64,000 nucleotides of DNA from Caulobacter sp. FWC26 (GCF_002742645.2 NZ_CP033875.1:1116001-1180000); one strand, 5' to 3'; positions 16,303 through 25,931 are shown, numbered from the stretch's first letter. Notes: generated from the sequence alone by a model not told the origin. Numbers and translations are program-made.

Positions 16303-19260
16303 TTGAATACGAACTCGATCCGGAGGCGACTGTTCGCTTCCACCATGATCTGCGGCGTGGCCCTGCTGGCCGCCGGTCAAGTCGCCGCGCAGACTGCGCC
16401 GACCGGCCAGAACGCTGAACAGACGCAAGTCGAGGAAGTTGTCGTTACCGGTTCGCTGTTCCGCCGCACCGATACAGAGACCCCGTCGCCGGTCACCGTG
16501 CTGACGTCGGAAAACCTGGCGCGCGCGGGTATCGCGACCGCTGCGGACGCCATTCGCTCCATTTCCGCCGACGGCGCGGGCTCGATCGGCACCGGCTTCC
16601 AGACGGGCTTCTCGGCCGGTGGTTCGGCCGTTTCACTGCGCGGCCTGGGCGTCTCGTCGACCCTCGTGCTGGTTGACGGCCTGCGCTCAACCAACTTCCC
16701 GATCAACGACGACGGCCATAACGCCTATGTCGACCTGAACTCGATCCCGTTCAGCCTGATCGAACGCATCGAAGTGCTGAAAGATGGCGCTTCGTCGTCT
16801 TACGGCGCCGACGCCATCGGCGGCGTGGTGAACCTGAAGCTGAAGAAGCAGTTTGTCGGCGTCAAAGGCAGCATGGAAGCCGGCGAAAGTGATCGTGGCG
16901 ACGCCGAACATCGTCGCGCCGATATCACGCTGGGTTATGGTGACTACGCCGAAACCGGCTGGAACGTGTACGTCAACGCCGAGTACCAGACCAACGGCCG
17001 GGTCTCGAACCACAGCCGTGGCTTCCCCTACAACACTCAGGACCTGAGCTCGATCGGCGGCCTGGACAACAATACGGCCGACCAATCGCTGACCACCGCA
17101 ACGCCGAACGCCGTCGTGACGCGCGTCAGCCAGTCGGACCTGAACAACCCCCTGTCGGGCAAGGCCGGTTCGCCACTGACCACCTCGTACCAGTCGCTGA
17201 ACCTGAACTGCGCCAACGGCACCTTCACCCAGACGTCGGCCTCGGCCAATGGCACTGGCTGCCGGTGGAACCTCGTCGACTCCTATCGCCAGATCGCGCC
17301 GAAGCAAAAGCGCTACGCCTTCAACGGCCGCCTGAGCTTCCGCCTGAACGAAAACGTCGAGGGCTACGCGACCGGCAGCTACTCGAAGAGCTACGTCAAC
17401 ATCAAGGGTCTGCCAGCCGCTATCCGGAACACCCAGCCCTTCGGCGGCGCGCCCGCCCTGGCCTCGTCGAACCCCGGCATCGTCCTGCCGGTGTGGATCT
17501 GCCCGGCGGGCGTCAATTGTTCGACCGCTCCGGACCGTCGTTTGAACCCGAACAACCCGTTCGCGGCGGCCTTCGCAGCTGACCCGGCCAACGGCGCTGC
17601 GCGGATCTACTACCTGTTCGGCGACATCCCTGGCGGCAGCGAGCGTGATAACGAGGTCATCCGCGGCACGATCGGCTTCAACGGTTCGTTCGGCGATGAC
17701 TGGAACTGGCGTGTGGAAGCCGTCGGCGCTCGCGACAATCTGAAGCTGACCCAGCACGGGCTGATCAACATCGCCAGTCTGATGACGGCGATCAACACCG
17801 GCTCGTACAACTTCGTCGATCCGACGCAGAACAGCGCCGCCGTGCGGAACGCGATTTCGCCGGACAAGATCACGCCGTCGCACTCGTCGCTGATGGCGAT
17901 CGACGCCTCGATCACCAAGCGGCTGTTCGCCCTGCCGGGCGGGGACGCCCAGTTGGCCGTCGGCGTCCAGGCGCGCAAGGAAGTCCTGGAAAACAACAAC
18001 CAGAACGCCCGTCTCGACACCTATGGCCTGACAACGGCTTCGGCCTTCGGCAAGCACACGGTCAAGGCCGCCTTCTTCGAAATCGCCGCGCCGGTCCACG
18101 ACACGCTCGAACTGAACCTGTCTGGCCGCTATGACGACTATTCGGAAGGCTTCAGCCACTTCTCGCCGAAGTTCGGCGCGAAGTTCACCCCGATGAAGCA
18201 ACTGGCGTTCCGCGGCACCTACTCCAAGGGCTTCCGCGCGCCGACCTTTGCTGAATCGGGCCCGCGCTCGCAATACGCCGGCTTCGTGACCACCACCCCG
18301 CCGGCGGCGTTCCAGGCTGCTCACGGTGGTTCGACCAACCCTTACTCGCAGGCCTACAGCTTGGGTCGCGGCGTCGCGGGCTCCCCGAACCTGAAGCCGG
18401 AGAAGTCGCGTAGCTTCACGCTGGGCGCCATCGTCGAGCCGACCCGGTGGTTGAGCCTCACGGTCGACTACTACAACGTGAAAAAGTCCGACCTGATCGT
18501 CGCCGGTCCGGACGTGTCGAAGGCCGTGGCGGCCTACTATGCGGCCGGCAACCAGACTGCGGGTTGCGCGGCGGTGGCCGCCGTGGGCGCTGGCTACTCG
18601 TGTAACGTCGTCGATGCGCCGGACCCGTTGTTCCCGACGGCGCAGCCGCGCGTGCTGATCATCAACGTTCCCTACGTCAACGCGAACTACGCGGCCACGG
18701 CGGGCGTGGATTTCTCGGCCACCGGCAAGTTCAATCTGACCGACGACATCAAGCTGACCAGCCGCGTCGAAGTCACCCACCTGCTCAAGTACGACCTGCA
18801 CACGGCCACGGAAGTGCAGAAGTACGCTGGCACGCTGGGCCCGTACGACCTGTCGTCGGGTAACGGCACGCCGGACTGGAAGGGCAATTGGCAGAACACG
18901 CTGGCTTTCGGTGACAAGTATACCCTGTCGGCCACGGCCTACTATGTGGGTAGCATCAAGTCTGTCGCGGCCGACACCAACGGCAGCACCGATTGCGTCG
19001 CGGGCAACCCTTACGCCACCGGCAATGCCGCTGTCGCCAGCAAGTTCTGCACGATCAAGAAGTTCATCAACGTGGACATGAACGCCACGGCGCAGATCAA
19101 GGACGGCGTGCAACTCTACGCCAATGTCGGCAACGTCTTCGACAAGAAGGCGCCGATCGCGCCGGGGGCTTACGCTTCGGCTCCGAACTTCCTGACCACC
19201 TTCCACTACGCCGGTCTGATCGGCCGTACGTTCAAGGTGGGTGTGCGTTTCGAATACTAG
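16303..19260 (+). CDS. TonB-dependent outer-membrane receptor
   Basis: The protein has 985 residues. The signal peptide (1-30, ending GQVAAQ) is followed by TonB-box-like VEEVVVTG at 43-50 and a plug domain (about 58-185) with SLRGLGVSSTLVLVDGLR and IERIEVLKDGASSSYGADAIGGVVNL. The barrel includes FRGTYSKGFRAPTFAE and NLKPEKSRSFTLG and ends with aromatic FEY. These motifs place it in a different branch from the receptor at 1.6 kb, closer to vitamin/siderophore-type receptors, but the ligand is unknown. TTG start at 16303 has GGGGAG 8 bases upstream and yields a full signal peptide. A strong terminator follows; transcribed alone from an unusual AT-rich region. Confidence 0.92.
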   Translation: MNTNSIRRRLFASTMICGVALLAAGQVAAQTAPTGQNAEQTQVEEVVVTGSLFRRTDTETPSPVTVLTSENLARAGIATAADAIRSISADGAGSIGTGFQTGFSAGGSAVSLRGLGVSSTLVLVDGLRSTNFPINDDGHNAYVDLNSIPFSLIERIEVLKDGASSSYGADAIGGVVNLKLKKQFVGVKGSMEAGESDRGDAEHRRADITLGYGDYAETGWNVYVNAEYQTNGRVSNHSRGFPYNTQDLSSIGGLDNNTADQSLTTATPNAVVTRVSQSDLNNPLSGKAGSPLTTSYQSLNLNCANGTFTQTSASANGTGCRWNLVDSYRQIAPKQKRYAFNGRLSFRLNENVEGYATGSYSKSYVNIKGLPAAIRNTQPFGGAPALASSNPGIVLPVWICPAGVNCSTAPDRRLNPNNPFAAAFAADPANGAARIYYLFGDIPGGSERDNEVIRGTIGFNGSFGDDWNWRVEAVGARDNLKLTQHGLINIASLMTAINTGSYNFVDPTQNSAAVRNAISPDKITPSHSSLMAIDASITKRLFALPGGDAQLAVGVQARKEVLENNNQNARLDTYGLTTASAFGKHTVKAAFFEIAAPVHDTLELNLSGRYDDYSEGFSHFSPKFGAKFTPMKQLAFRGTYSKGFRAPTFAESGPRSQYAGFVTTTPPAAFQAAHGGSTNPYSQAYSLGRGVAGSPNLKPEKSRSFTLGAIVEPTRWLSLTVDYYNVKKSDLIVAGPDVSKAVAAYYAAGNQTAGCAAVAAVGAGYSCNVVDAPDPLFPTAQPRVLIINVPYVNANYAATAGVDFSATGKFNLTDDIKLTSRVEVTHLLKYDLHTATEVQKYAGTLGPYDLSSGNGTPDWKGNWQNTLAFGDKYTLSATAYYVGSIKSVAADTNGSTDCVAGNPYATGNAAVASKFCTIKKFINVDMNATAQIKDGVQLYANVGNVFDKKAPIAPGAYASAPNFLTTFHYAGLIGRTFKVGVRFEY

Positions 19261-19284
19261 ACCAAACCGCCCATGGGTGCGTTG

Positions 19285-19322
19285 AAGGGCCGGCTCCGAA
19301 AGGGGCCGGCCCTTCTTCTTTG
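19285..19322 (+). terminator. Terminator of the second TonB receptor
   Basis: A perfect 10-bp stem AAGGGCCGGC / GCCGGCCCTT with a 10-base loop is followed by CTTCTTCTTT, 25 bases after the receptor stop. Confidence 0.85.
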
Positions 19323-19326
19323 CGCG

Positions 19327-19767
19327 TCAAACGGCCGGCGTGTGCTCGAGCGGCTTCAAGTCTGGAGCGACCCAGCCGCGGCGCGCCTGCGGCGTGAACA
19401 GGCGCTCGCGAGACCAGTGGCTCAAGGGCCAGTCCTTGTCGCCCAGCGGCGTCGCCAGCAAACGGCGCGCGGCCTCGGCGTCGTCCAGTCCGGGCGGCAG
19501 AGCGGCGGCGAAGGCGCGGATCGCGGCCAGGTAGGCCTGGGTGATGGTCTCGTGATAGCCGCTCTGGTCGTCGTTCACCCCGCCGACCGCGACATTGTAG
19601 GTCCGGATGATGGCCGGCAGGTCGCGCTCAAGGCCCGCGTCGCGGGTGCGGACCAGCCGCAGGGTCGCTATCAGGTGGGCGGCGTGGGTCCACTCGGCCT
19701 TGGGCAGGGTGTGATCCAGCAGACGCTCGGCGAGGGCGGCGATCTCGGCGTTGGAGTAGGCAGGCAT
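19327..19767 (-). CDS. Conserved hypothetical protein, helical, His-containing
   Basis: The protein has 146 residues, soluble and mostly helical, with no signal peptide. Conserved-looking patches are EWTHAAHL near residue 25, then NDDQSGYHETITQAYLAAI and PLSHWSRERLFTPQARRGW near the C-terminus. The spaced His/Glu residues could bind a metal, but I do not recognise the family. It ends just before the receptor's terminator and follows the glycerate-kinase-like gene by 10 bases on the same strand, so it is probably the last gene of that operon (HWE kinase, glycerate kinase, this). Confidence 0.7.
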   Translation of the reverse strand: MPAYSNAEIAALAERLLDHTLPKAEWTHAAHLIATLRLVRTRDAGLERDLPAIIRTYNVAVGGVNDDQSGYHETITQAYLAAIRAFAAALPPGLDDAEAARRLLATPLGDKDWPLSHWSRERLFTPQARRGWVAPDLKPLEHTPAV

Positions 19768-19777
19768 GGCGGCGATG

Positions 19778-20682
19778 TTAGAGGCCGCGCTTGCCGATCG
19801 GCCAGCGCCTTTCGTCGAGCCGCACCTCGATATCGGCGATCCTGGGCAGATCCTCGGCGATCCATTCGGTCAGGCGCTGATAGTGTGACAGAAAGCGGTC
19901 GAGCGCGGCGGCGTCCATGGTCCGGCCAGCGTCTCGGCCTTCCGCGGTCAGGCGCGCCCGCAACCTCGTCTCCTGCTCGCCGCGCCAGGCGCGAACCGTC
20001 TCGAAGTCCGGCGCGGTCAGCAGCACCAGGCGGTCCAGCCTCGCGAACAGGGGGCGATAGGCGTCTGCCAGAGCTGTGTTGGCGAAGGCGCGCCAGACGC
20101 CGAGCGGGTCTTCGTCGGCCTCCAGGGCGTTGACCGGCGCGACGAGGGCGCTCGGGGCCTGCGGACGGGCGCCCACGCACCAGCCCTCCAGCAGCACGAC
20201 ATCAGCGGGGCCTTCAAACACCGGCCACGTCACCGGTGGCGCGGGATCGTCGGCGGCCTTGTCGAAGCGGGGCAGGGCGACAGCGCCGGGGCGCCCCAGC
20301 GCATCCAACAGCGCCAGGCCCATCGCCGGATCGTGCGTGCCCGGAACCCCCGCGTCTGGAGCAGGGGATGAACGGTGCGCGCCAGGCGCTCACGAGCCTC
20401 GCGCGGCAGATAGAGGTCGTCGATCGACAGGTTGGCGGTCCGCAGGCCCTGGGTCTTCAGAAGCTGCGTCAGCAACAGCGTCAGGGTCGATTTGCCGGCG
20501 CCCTGGGGGCCGCAAATCCCGACCACCAGGGGCGTACGCCCGCGCGTCCGGGCCCAGTCGCCGACACGGCGCGCCAGGGGCAGATGAAGGCTCCGGGCCA
20601 GATCGGCGAAGCGGGGCGGCAGCCCCTCGTCGCCCATGAACGCGGCGAGCAGGGCGGTTTCTTCGCCCGACGGCGCGCTCAT
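19778..20682 (-). pseudogene. Glycerate-kinase-like P-loop kinase, frameshifted
   Basis: The two parts in different frames form one kinase of about 300 residues. The first carries the P-loop GICGPQGAGKST (55-66) and the switch SIDDLYLPREARERL; the second continues MGLALLDALGRP, then VVLLEGWCVGARPQ and later helices of the GLYK/Tda10 glycerate-kinase type. The frames join at the C-run 20347-20351. One extra base there would give LLQTRGVPGTHDPAMGL, a classic family segment (GVPGTHD). So a single base is missing, by mutation or sequencing error. The ATG at 20682 shares its A with the TGA of the upstream histidine kinase, showing coupling. Proposed reaction: ATP-dependent phosphorylation of D-glycerate. 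Confidence 0.82.
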
Positions 20683-22352
20683 CAGAGCGGGTTCGTCCAT
20701 CGCACCGCGTCTGGCAGTGGCAAGGAGGCCTCGAAGATCAGGCCGTCGACCTGGAAATCGAAGCGGGCTTCGCCCTTCTGCTCGCGGCGGATCGAGCTTT
20801 CGATCAGCCGGGTGCCAAAGCCCGGCGTCGTGGGCGGTGTCACCGGCGGACCGCCCACGTCGCGCCAGACAAAGCTCAGCGTGTCGGTCAGCGGATCGCG
20901 GCGCCAGGTCAGTTCGACACGTCCGTTCGGGGCCGACAGCGCCCCGTACTTGGCGCTGTTGGTGGCCAGTTCGTGGAACACCATCGACAGGCCGACGGCC
21001 GTGTGCGGGGCCAGGGCCACGGCGGGGCCTGAGCGGTCCACCCGATCGACATGGGCGCCAAGGCTGGCCTCGATCAGGGCGGCCATGTCGGCCTCGCGCC
21101 AGCCGGTGCGGGTCAGAAGATCGTGAGCGCCGGACAGGGCGACCAGGCGCTCGGTGAAGACGTTCAGCGGCGCGCCCTCGGTCTTGGCGAAGGTCTGGCG
21201 GGCGAGGGCCTGAACCGTGGCCAGGGTGTTCTTCACCCGGTGGTTCAGTTCGTTGATCATGACACCCTGGCGCTCCTCGCGGGCCTGCAGCTCCTGAGAG
21301 GCGGTGCGCAGGGCGTCATGGACCGCGGCGATCTCCTCGAGGCTGTCGCCCGGCGCCGGCGGCAGGGGCTCTCCGCGCCCGATGGCCGAGGCGTCATGGA
21401 CCAGGCGGCGCATGTCCTGATTGATGCGTCCTGAATAGACCAGGGCCAGCCAGATCCCCAGCCCCAGCAGCAGCAGGAACACGCCCGTCCCCACCGCCAC
21501 CGCGCGGTTGACGGTGCTGGCCAGCTCGTCGCGCGGGATGGCCACCACCAGCGTCCAGCCCGTCTGCGGCGAGCGGGTATAGGCCACCATGGTGGGCACG
21601 CCCTCTAGGGAAACGCTCTTGTTCACCCCTTCGGTGGAGCGGCGGAGGTTCTCCTCCATGTCCTTGGACGCCAGGGCGCCGGTGAATTTGTCGTTCAGGC
21701 GCGAGCGGGCGATGACGCGCCGCTTGTTGTCGAGCAGCGTGGCCACCCAGCGGTCGGGCACGCGCTGCTGACGGAAGACCGAGGTGAAGGAGGCGGAGTC
21801 GACCACATAGGACAGAACGTAGAACTGACCCTGAACCGTGATCGGCGTGCCGACGGTGATGACGGGTTTGCCGGCTACGGGGCCTTCCAGAAGGTCAGAG
21901 ACCTTGCTGCGCCCCGCTGCGTAGGCTCGGGCCTCGTCTGGCATGCGCTTGATGCGAGGCAGAGGGCTGCCGTAGGGCACGCGCGTGTTCAGCACCTGCT
22001 GACCGTTGGCGTCGGCGACCACGATCCAGCCCGATCGGTTGTGCATGGCCCGCAGCGCGCGGGCGTGGAATGCGGCCCAGTCGCCGTTGATTAGCGCCTG
22101 GTCGGTGGCCAGGGTCTCGGCCACCGAGATTCCCGTCGCGGCCTGACGATCGACGGCGCCGCTCAGGGCGCGGGCGGTGGTGACGAGCTGCTGATAGAGC
22201 TGTCCGCGCGACTCGCGGTCCGCCCGGGCCAGAAGGAAGCCCATCGACAGCAGGGCTGGAACCAGCAGACTGATGGTCAGCAGCACCAAGCGGCCGCGCA
22301 CCGAGTTGGCGCGTCGTCGCTGGCCGTCTTTCGCCCTTTCGAGCCCTGGCAT
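20682..22352 (-). CDS. HWE-family sensor histidine kinase
   Basis: The protein has 556 residues. The first membrane helix (about 22-42) and a second (about 280-302) flank an extracytoplasmic sensor of roughly 235 residues of Cache/PDC type (GWIVVADANGQQVLNTR). A HAMP-like linker follows, then the HWE kinase core: phosphoacceptor His in ELNHRVKNTLATVQALA, the N-box HELATNSAKYGAL, and GGPPVTPPTTPGFGTRLIE. It should autophosphorylate on this His and pass the phosphate to a response regulator not encoded here. The stop overlaps the start of the glycerate-kinase-like gene, so it is first in that operon. Confidence 0.92.
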   Translation of the reverse strand: MPGLERAKDGQRRRANSVRGRLVLLTISLLVPALLSMGFLLARADRESRGQLYQQLVTTARALSGAVDRQAATGISVAETLATDQALINGDWAAFHARALRAMHNRSGWIVVADANGQQVLNTRVPYGSPLPRIKRMPDEARAYAAGRSKVSDLLEGPVAGKPVITVGTPITVQGQFYVLSYVVDSASFTSVFRQQRVPDRWVATLLDNKRRVIARSRLNDKFTGALASKDMEENLRRSTEGVNKSVSLEGVPTMVAYTRSPQTGWTLVVAIPRDELASTVNRAVAVGTGVFLLLLGLGIWLALVYSGRINQDMRRLVHDASAIGRGEPLPPAPGDSLEEIAAVHDALRTASQELQAREERQGVMINELNHRVKNTLATVQALARQTFAKTEGAPLNVFTERLVALSGAHDLLTRTGWREADMAALIEASLGAHVDRVDRSGPAVALAPHTAVGLSMVFHELATNSAKYGALSAPNGRVELTWRRDPLTDTLSFVWRDVGGPPVTPPTTPGFGTRLIESSIRREQKGEARFDFQVDGLIFEASLPLPDAVRWTNPL

Positions 22353-22516
22353 TCCTGGCGCCCGCCGCGACGAGAGCGCCGTGCCGCTCTCCGGGTCTGT
22401 ATAGCCGAGCGTGCAGGGGCTCGCGTCCGAAAAATCAGGAGCTTGGGTTAATGCGCGGCGGGTTTGGCTGCGCGGCCAGGTATCCCTCTCCCCGTTTTGT
22501 GCGTTATGAGACGCGT

Positions 22517-23134
22517 ATGAAAGCGTTGCCCAACATCCTGACCAGCTCGCGCCTTGTCATGGCGCTGTTCATGTTCGTGGCCCTGGCCGCCGCCGCCGGC
22601 GCCGTGCCGTATGTTAGCGAACAGCTGACGGCCGAGAGCCAGCTGCGCCTGGAGCGTTGGGCCTTCTACGCCTTCGCCGTCGCCGCGATCACCGACTTCT
22701 TCGACGGCTGGCTCGCGCGCAAGCTGGACGCTGTGAGCGTCTGGGGCGCGATTCTCGACCCGATCGGCGACAAGATCCTGGTCTGCGGCGCGCTGCTGGG
22801 GCTGATGGCCCTGGGTCCCAATCCGATGGTCGTACTGCCGGCCGGCCTGATCCTGTTCCGGGAGTTCACGGTCAGCGCCCTGCGCGAGGTCGGCGCCAGC
22901 AAGGGCGTCAAGCTGCCGGTCACCCTGCTGGCCAAGTGGAAGACCACCCTGCAACTGGTGGCGATCGGCGCCGAGATGATCCTAGCCTCGTGGGCGGCCT
23001 TCGGCCTGCCGCAGGAGCCCGGCCTAGTGGGCGGGTTCACGCTGTTCGCCCACGGCCTGCTGTGGCTGGCCACCGTGGTGACCCTGGTCACTGGCGCGCA
23101 ATACTGGGAAGCGGCCCGCAAGGCGCTGGCTTAG
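22517..23134 (+). CDS. pgsA: CDP-diacylglycerol-glycerol-3-phosphate 3-phosphatidyltransferase
   Basis: The protein has 205 residues. The CDP-alcohol phosphotransferase signature D-x2-D-G-x2-A-R-x8-G-x3-D-x3-D is complete (D60, D63, G64, A67, R68, G77, D81, D85), and NILTSSRL at the N-terminus is typical of PgsA. Five or six membrane helices are predicted. It makes phosphatidylglycerol phosphate, the committed step to phosphatidylglycerol and cardiolipin, in the inner membrane. The ATG at 22517 gives the family N-terminus MKALPNILT; an upstream extension is not family-like. Monocistronic, divergent from the HWE kinase. Confidence 0.95.
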   Translation: MKALPNILTSSRLVMALFMFVALAAAAGAVPYVSEQLTAESQLRLERWAFYAFAVAAITDFFDGWLARKLDAVSVWGAILDPIGDKILVCGALLGLMALGPNPMVVLPAGLILFREFTVSALREVGASKGVKLPVTLLAKWKTTLQLVAIGAEMILASWAAFGLPQEPGLVGGFTLFAHGLLWLATVVTLVTGAQYWEAARKALA

Positions 23135-23156
23135 CGCGCGAAGCGCGTCAGCCATG

Positions 23157-23194
23157 GGGTGAGTGCGGGGGGGACTCCACGTGGTTGCTCACCC
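23157..23194. repeat. Intergenic inverted repeat after pgsA
   Basis: GGGTGAG (23157-23163) and CTCACCC (23188-23194) enclose a G-rich loop in the 176-base gap between pgsA and the next permease gene. It resembles the G/C-tract repeat elements seen elsewhere in the window, but it is short. Confidence 0.35.
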
Positions 23195-23235
23195 GCCCAC
23201 CGCTTCGCCTCGACCCTTCCCTCTTCCTTTGGAAG

Positions 23236-23266
23236 ACGGGTTCAGAACACCACTGAACCCGTTTAG
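23236..23266 (+). terminator. Probable terminator after pgsA
   Basis: ACGGGTTCAG pairs with CTGAACCCGT over a 7-base loop and is followed by TTTAGTT. It lies about 100 bases after the pgsA stop and 45 bases before the next start codon. Confidence 0.6.
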
Positions 23267-23310
23267 TTCTCGCCCGTTTCCCGATGGCGTAGCTTCGGGG
23301 AACCCCTTTC

Positions 23311-25092
23311 GTGACATTGCAGCAGAGCCTTGCCTTCGCGCTGATCGGCGCGACCGTGATCGCCTTTATCTGGGGGCGCTGGCGCTATGATCTGATCGCC
23401 CTCGGAGCCCTGGCTGTCGGCATGGCGCTGGGCTTGATCCCGGTAAAGGCGGCGTTCGAGGGCTTCGCCAACGACATCGTGATCATCATCGCCAGCGCTC
23501 TGGTGCTGTCGGCGGCGGTCGCGCGCAGCGGTTTCGTCGACATGGTCATGGCGCCGCTGCTGCCCAAGCTGAAGGACGAGCGCAGCCAAGTGCCCGTTCT
23601 GGCCGGCGCGACGGCCGTGCTGTCGATGGCCACTAAGAACGTCGGGGCGCTGGCCCTGATGATCCCCAGCGCCTTGCAGATCGCCAAGCGTACCGGCGTG
23701 CCGCCCGGACGCCTGCTGATGCCGATGGCGTTCGGCTCGCTGGTGGGCGGCCTGGCGGTTCTGGTCGGCACCTCGCCTAACATCATCGTGTCGGAGGTGC
23801 GTCAGGAGGCCCTGGGCCAGCCCTTCAAGATGTTCGACTTCCTGCCGGTCGGCGGGATCCTGACCCTGATCGCCATCGCCTATCTGGCTGTCGGCTATCG
23901 TCTGCTGCCGCGCTCGCGCCAGGCCGCGATCGATGTCGACGCGGCCCTGGCCGCCAAGGCCTATGTGACCGAAGTCGCCGTCCCTGACGACTGGACCTTC
24001 CAGGCTGATACGGTGGGCGCGCTGAAGAGGGCCGCCGACGGCGCGGTGTCGGTCGTGGCCATCCTGCGCGGCCGCAAGCGTCTGGAGTCGCCGCACGCCA
24101 ACGCCAAGATCCATCCCGGCGACATCCTGCTGCTGGAAGGCGAGCAGCAAGAGCTCAACCAACTGATCGTCGCGGCCAAGCTGCGGCTCAGCGACGCCGA
24201 CCGCCCTGTGGCGATGAGCGAACCGACCGACGAGGTGCGCGTGGTCGAGGCCGTGATCGGCGGCGAGAGCGATCTGATCGGCGAATCCGCCCGCAGCCTG
24301 ACCCTCAGCCACGTCCATGGCGTCAATCTGCTGGGCGTGTCGCGCAGCGGTCATCGGCTGGCGGGGCGCCTGGCGACGATCCGCCTGCGGGCGGGCGACA
24401 TCCTTGTCCTGCAGGGCGGCGAGCATTCTCTGCCCAACGCCCTGCAGGCGCTGGGTCTGCTGCCGCTGGCCGAACGCGAGGTGCGTCTGGGCGGTGTGCG
24501 TCACGCCCTGTTGCCAGTGATCATCCTGGCCGTGGCCATGACCCTGGTCGCCACAGGCGTCGTGCCGGTGGCGGCGGGCTTCTTCGGGGCGGCCGTCCTG
24601 GTCGTCGCCACGGGCGCGCTGCGGATGCGCGAGGCCTATGCCGCGCTGGAGCCGCCGGTGCTGGTGCTGGTCGCGGCGCTGATCCCGGTCAGCGATACGG
24701 TGCAGAAGACCGGCGGCGCCGATCTGATCGCGGCCTGGCTGTCGGGGGCGTTCCACGGCCTGCCGCCGCTCGTCACCCTGACGGCGATGATGGCGGTGGC
24801 CATGGCCGCCACGCCGTTCCTGAACAACGCCGCTACCGTGCTGATCGCCGCCCCGATCGGCATGGGCGTGGCCCAGCGCCTGGGCCTGTCGCCCGATCCG
24901 TTCCTGATGGCCGTGGCGGTGGGGGCAGGATGCGACTTCCTGACCCCCGTGGGCCACCAATGCAACACCCTGGTGCTCGGACCGGGCGGCTATCGCTTTG
25001 GTGACTATGCGCGCCTCGGCGCGCCGCTGACGATCCTGATCCTGTTGATCGCGCCGTGGCTGATCGCGTGGATCTGGCCGTTCACGGGGTAG
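23311..25092 (+). CDS. SLC13/DASS-family anion permease with two TrkA-C domains
   Basis: The protein has 593 residues. Membrane helices fill the first 200 and last 200 residues. The family segment VGTSPNIIVSE lies near residue 150, and the C-terminal half repeats the pattern with FLNNAATVLIAAPIGMG and TPVGHQCNTLVLGPGGY. Two cytoplasmic TrkA-C-type domains (about 210-295 and 300-390, each with a GDILLLEG/GDILVLQGG strand) separate the halves. Members move di/tricarboxylates, sulfate or other anions with sodium; this substrate is unknown. GTG start at 23311. Alone between pgsA and a small minus-strand gene. Confidence 0.85.
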   Translation: MTLQQSLAFALIGATVIAFIWGRWRYDLIALGALAVGMALGLIPVKAAFEGFANDIVIIIASALVLSAAVARSGFVDMVMAPLLPKLKDERSQVPVLAGATAVLSMATKNVGALALMIPSALQIAKRTGVPPGRLLMPMAFGSLVGGLAVLVGTSPNIIVSEVRQEALGQPFKMFDFLPVGGILTLIAIAYLAVGYRLLPRSRQAAIDVDAALAAKAYVTEVAVPDDWTFQADTVGALKRAADGAVSVVAILRGRKRLESPHANAKIHPGDILLLEGEQQELNQLIVAAKLRLSDADRPVAMSEPTDEVRVVEAVIGGESDLIGESARSLTLSHVHGVNLLGVSRSGHRLAGRLATIRLRAGDILVLQGGEHSLPNALQALGLLPLAEREVRLGGVRHALLPVIILAVAMTLVATGVVPVAAGFFGAAVLVVATGALRMREAYAALEPPVLVLVAALIPVSDTVQKTGGADLIAAWLSGAFHGLPPLVTLTAMMAVAMAATPFLNNAATVLIAAPIGMGVAQRLGLSPDPFLMAVAVGAGCDFLTPVGHQCNTLVLGPGGYRFGDYARLGAPLTILILLIAPWLIAWIWPFTG

Positions 25093-25097
25093 GCGCG

Positions 25098-25250
25098 TTA
25101 CTCGTCCGATGGGGCGTCGCGAGGCTCGACCACCGCCGGGTCGCTGGGGCCGAACAGCAGCCAGGCGTCGTCGCCGGGCTCGCCGTTTTCTTCCCGCTCG
25201 GCTCGCATCATCGAGGCCAGCCAACTCGCGCCGGTCATTCGCAGAACCAT
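25098..25250 (-). CDS. Small hypothetical protein, acidic
   Basis: The protein has 50 residues: MVLRMTGASWLASMMRAE, then a Glu/Asp/Pro-rich tail. A GGAG Shine-Dalgarno lies about 8 bases before the ATG at 25250, which supports a real gene. It is convergent with the permease (5-base gap). No domain recognised. Confidence 0.45.
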   Translation of the reverse strand: MVLRMTGASWLASMMRAEREENGEPGDDAWLLFGPSDPAVVEPRDAPSDE

Positions 25251-25591
25251 CGTCGTCTCCTTCGCGATGATGCACTTGAGAATGAATTGCAAATATGAGT
25301 CTGGCAAGGCCCTTAAGGTGTCGGAACGCGCCGGCCGTTCAGCGCGGCAGGGAAATATTCTCGATAGAATTCGCGATCTGGAGAAATGAGTAAAAAGACC
25401 TGCGACGGTATTTCCCTTGATATCTCCAGAAATTTCGTATTTATGGTCGCATCGAATTCGCTGCCGCTCGGCCTGCTATTCCTTGCTCCTGGATCAGGAG
25501 CGCCGGACGCGCCTACCGAACTTCCAACGAAATTTGATCGTCGACCGGGCGTTCCGGACGACGAACACCTATGCCTACAAGGAACATCCCC
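25251..25591 (+). promoter_or_regulatory. Upstream region and long leader of the cold-shock gene
   Basis: About 340 bases without a supportable gene. The middle (25310-25470) is relatively AT-rich and the part nearest the start codon has several short complementary tracts. Cold-shock genes often have long structured leaders that change fold with temperature; here that is inference. Confidence 0.4.
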
Positions 25592-25801
25592 ATGGCGACT
25601 GGAACCGTGAAGTGGTTCAACTCCACCAAGGGCTTCGGCTTCATCCAACCCGACAACGGCGGTTCGGACATCTTCGTCCACATCTCGGCCGTTGAACGTT
25701 CGGGTCTGGGTTCGCTGAACGAAGGCCAAAAGATCTCGTACGAGCCCGAAGTCGACCGCCGCAGCGGCAAGACCTCGGCCGGCCAGCTGCAAGCGGCCTA
25801 A
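25592..25801 (+). CDS. CspA-family cold-shock protein
   Basis: The protein has 69 residues, a single cold-shock OB-fold domain. Both nucleic-acid-binding motifs are present: KGFGFIQP (RNP1) and DIFVHISAV (RNP2). It binds single-stranded RNA/DNA and acts as an RNA chaperone. AAGGAA lies about 10 bases before the ATG at 25592; a longer frame adds seven residues not found in the family. A strong terminator follows. Caulobacter has several csp paralogues, so I give no specific symbol. Confidence 0.95.
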   Translation: MATGTVKWFNSTKGFGFIQPDNGGSDIFVHISAVERSGLGSLNEGQKISYEPEVDRRSGKTSAGQLQAA

Positions 25802-25834
25802 AGCCCGCAGCGAGCCAACAGGTTCGAAAAGACG

Positions 25835-25868
25835 ACAGGCCGGCGCTTGCGCCGGCCTGTTTTCGTTT
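25835..25868 (+). terminator. Terminator of the cold-shock gene
   Basis: A perfect stem ACAGGCCGGCGC / GCGCCGGCCTGT closes on a tiny loop and is followed by TTTCGTTT, 34 bases after the stop codon. Confidence 0.92.
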
Positions 25869-25931
25869 GGGTCATTCCCTCGCACGACCGGGGGGGCTAA
25901 TCATCGTCCAGCCTTTTCGGAGACGCTTTCC

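Noticed and set aside
25313..25885. 190-codon minus-strand open frame covering the cold-shock gene
   Set aside because: Antisense to a clear CspA gene and runs through its terminator.
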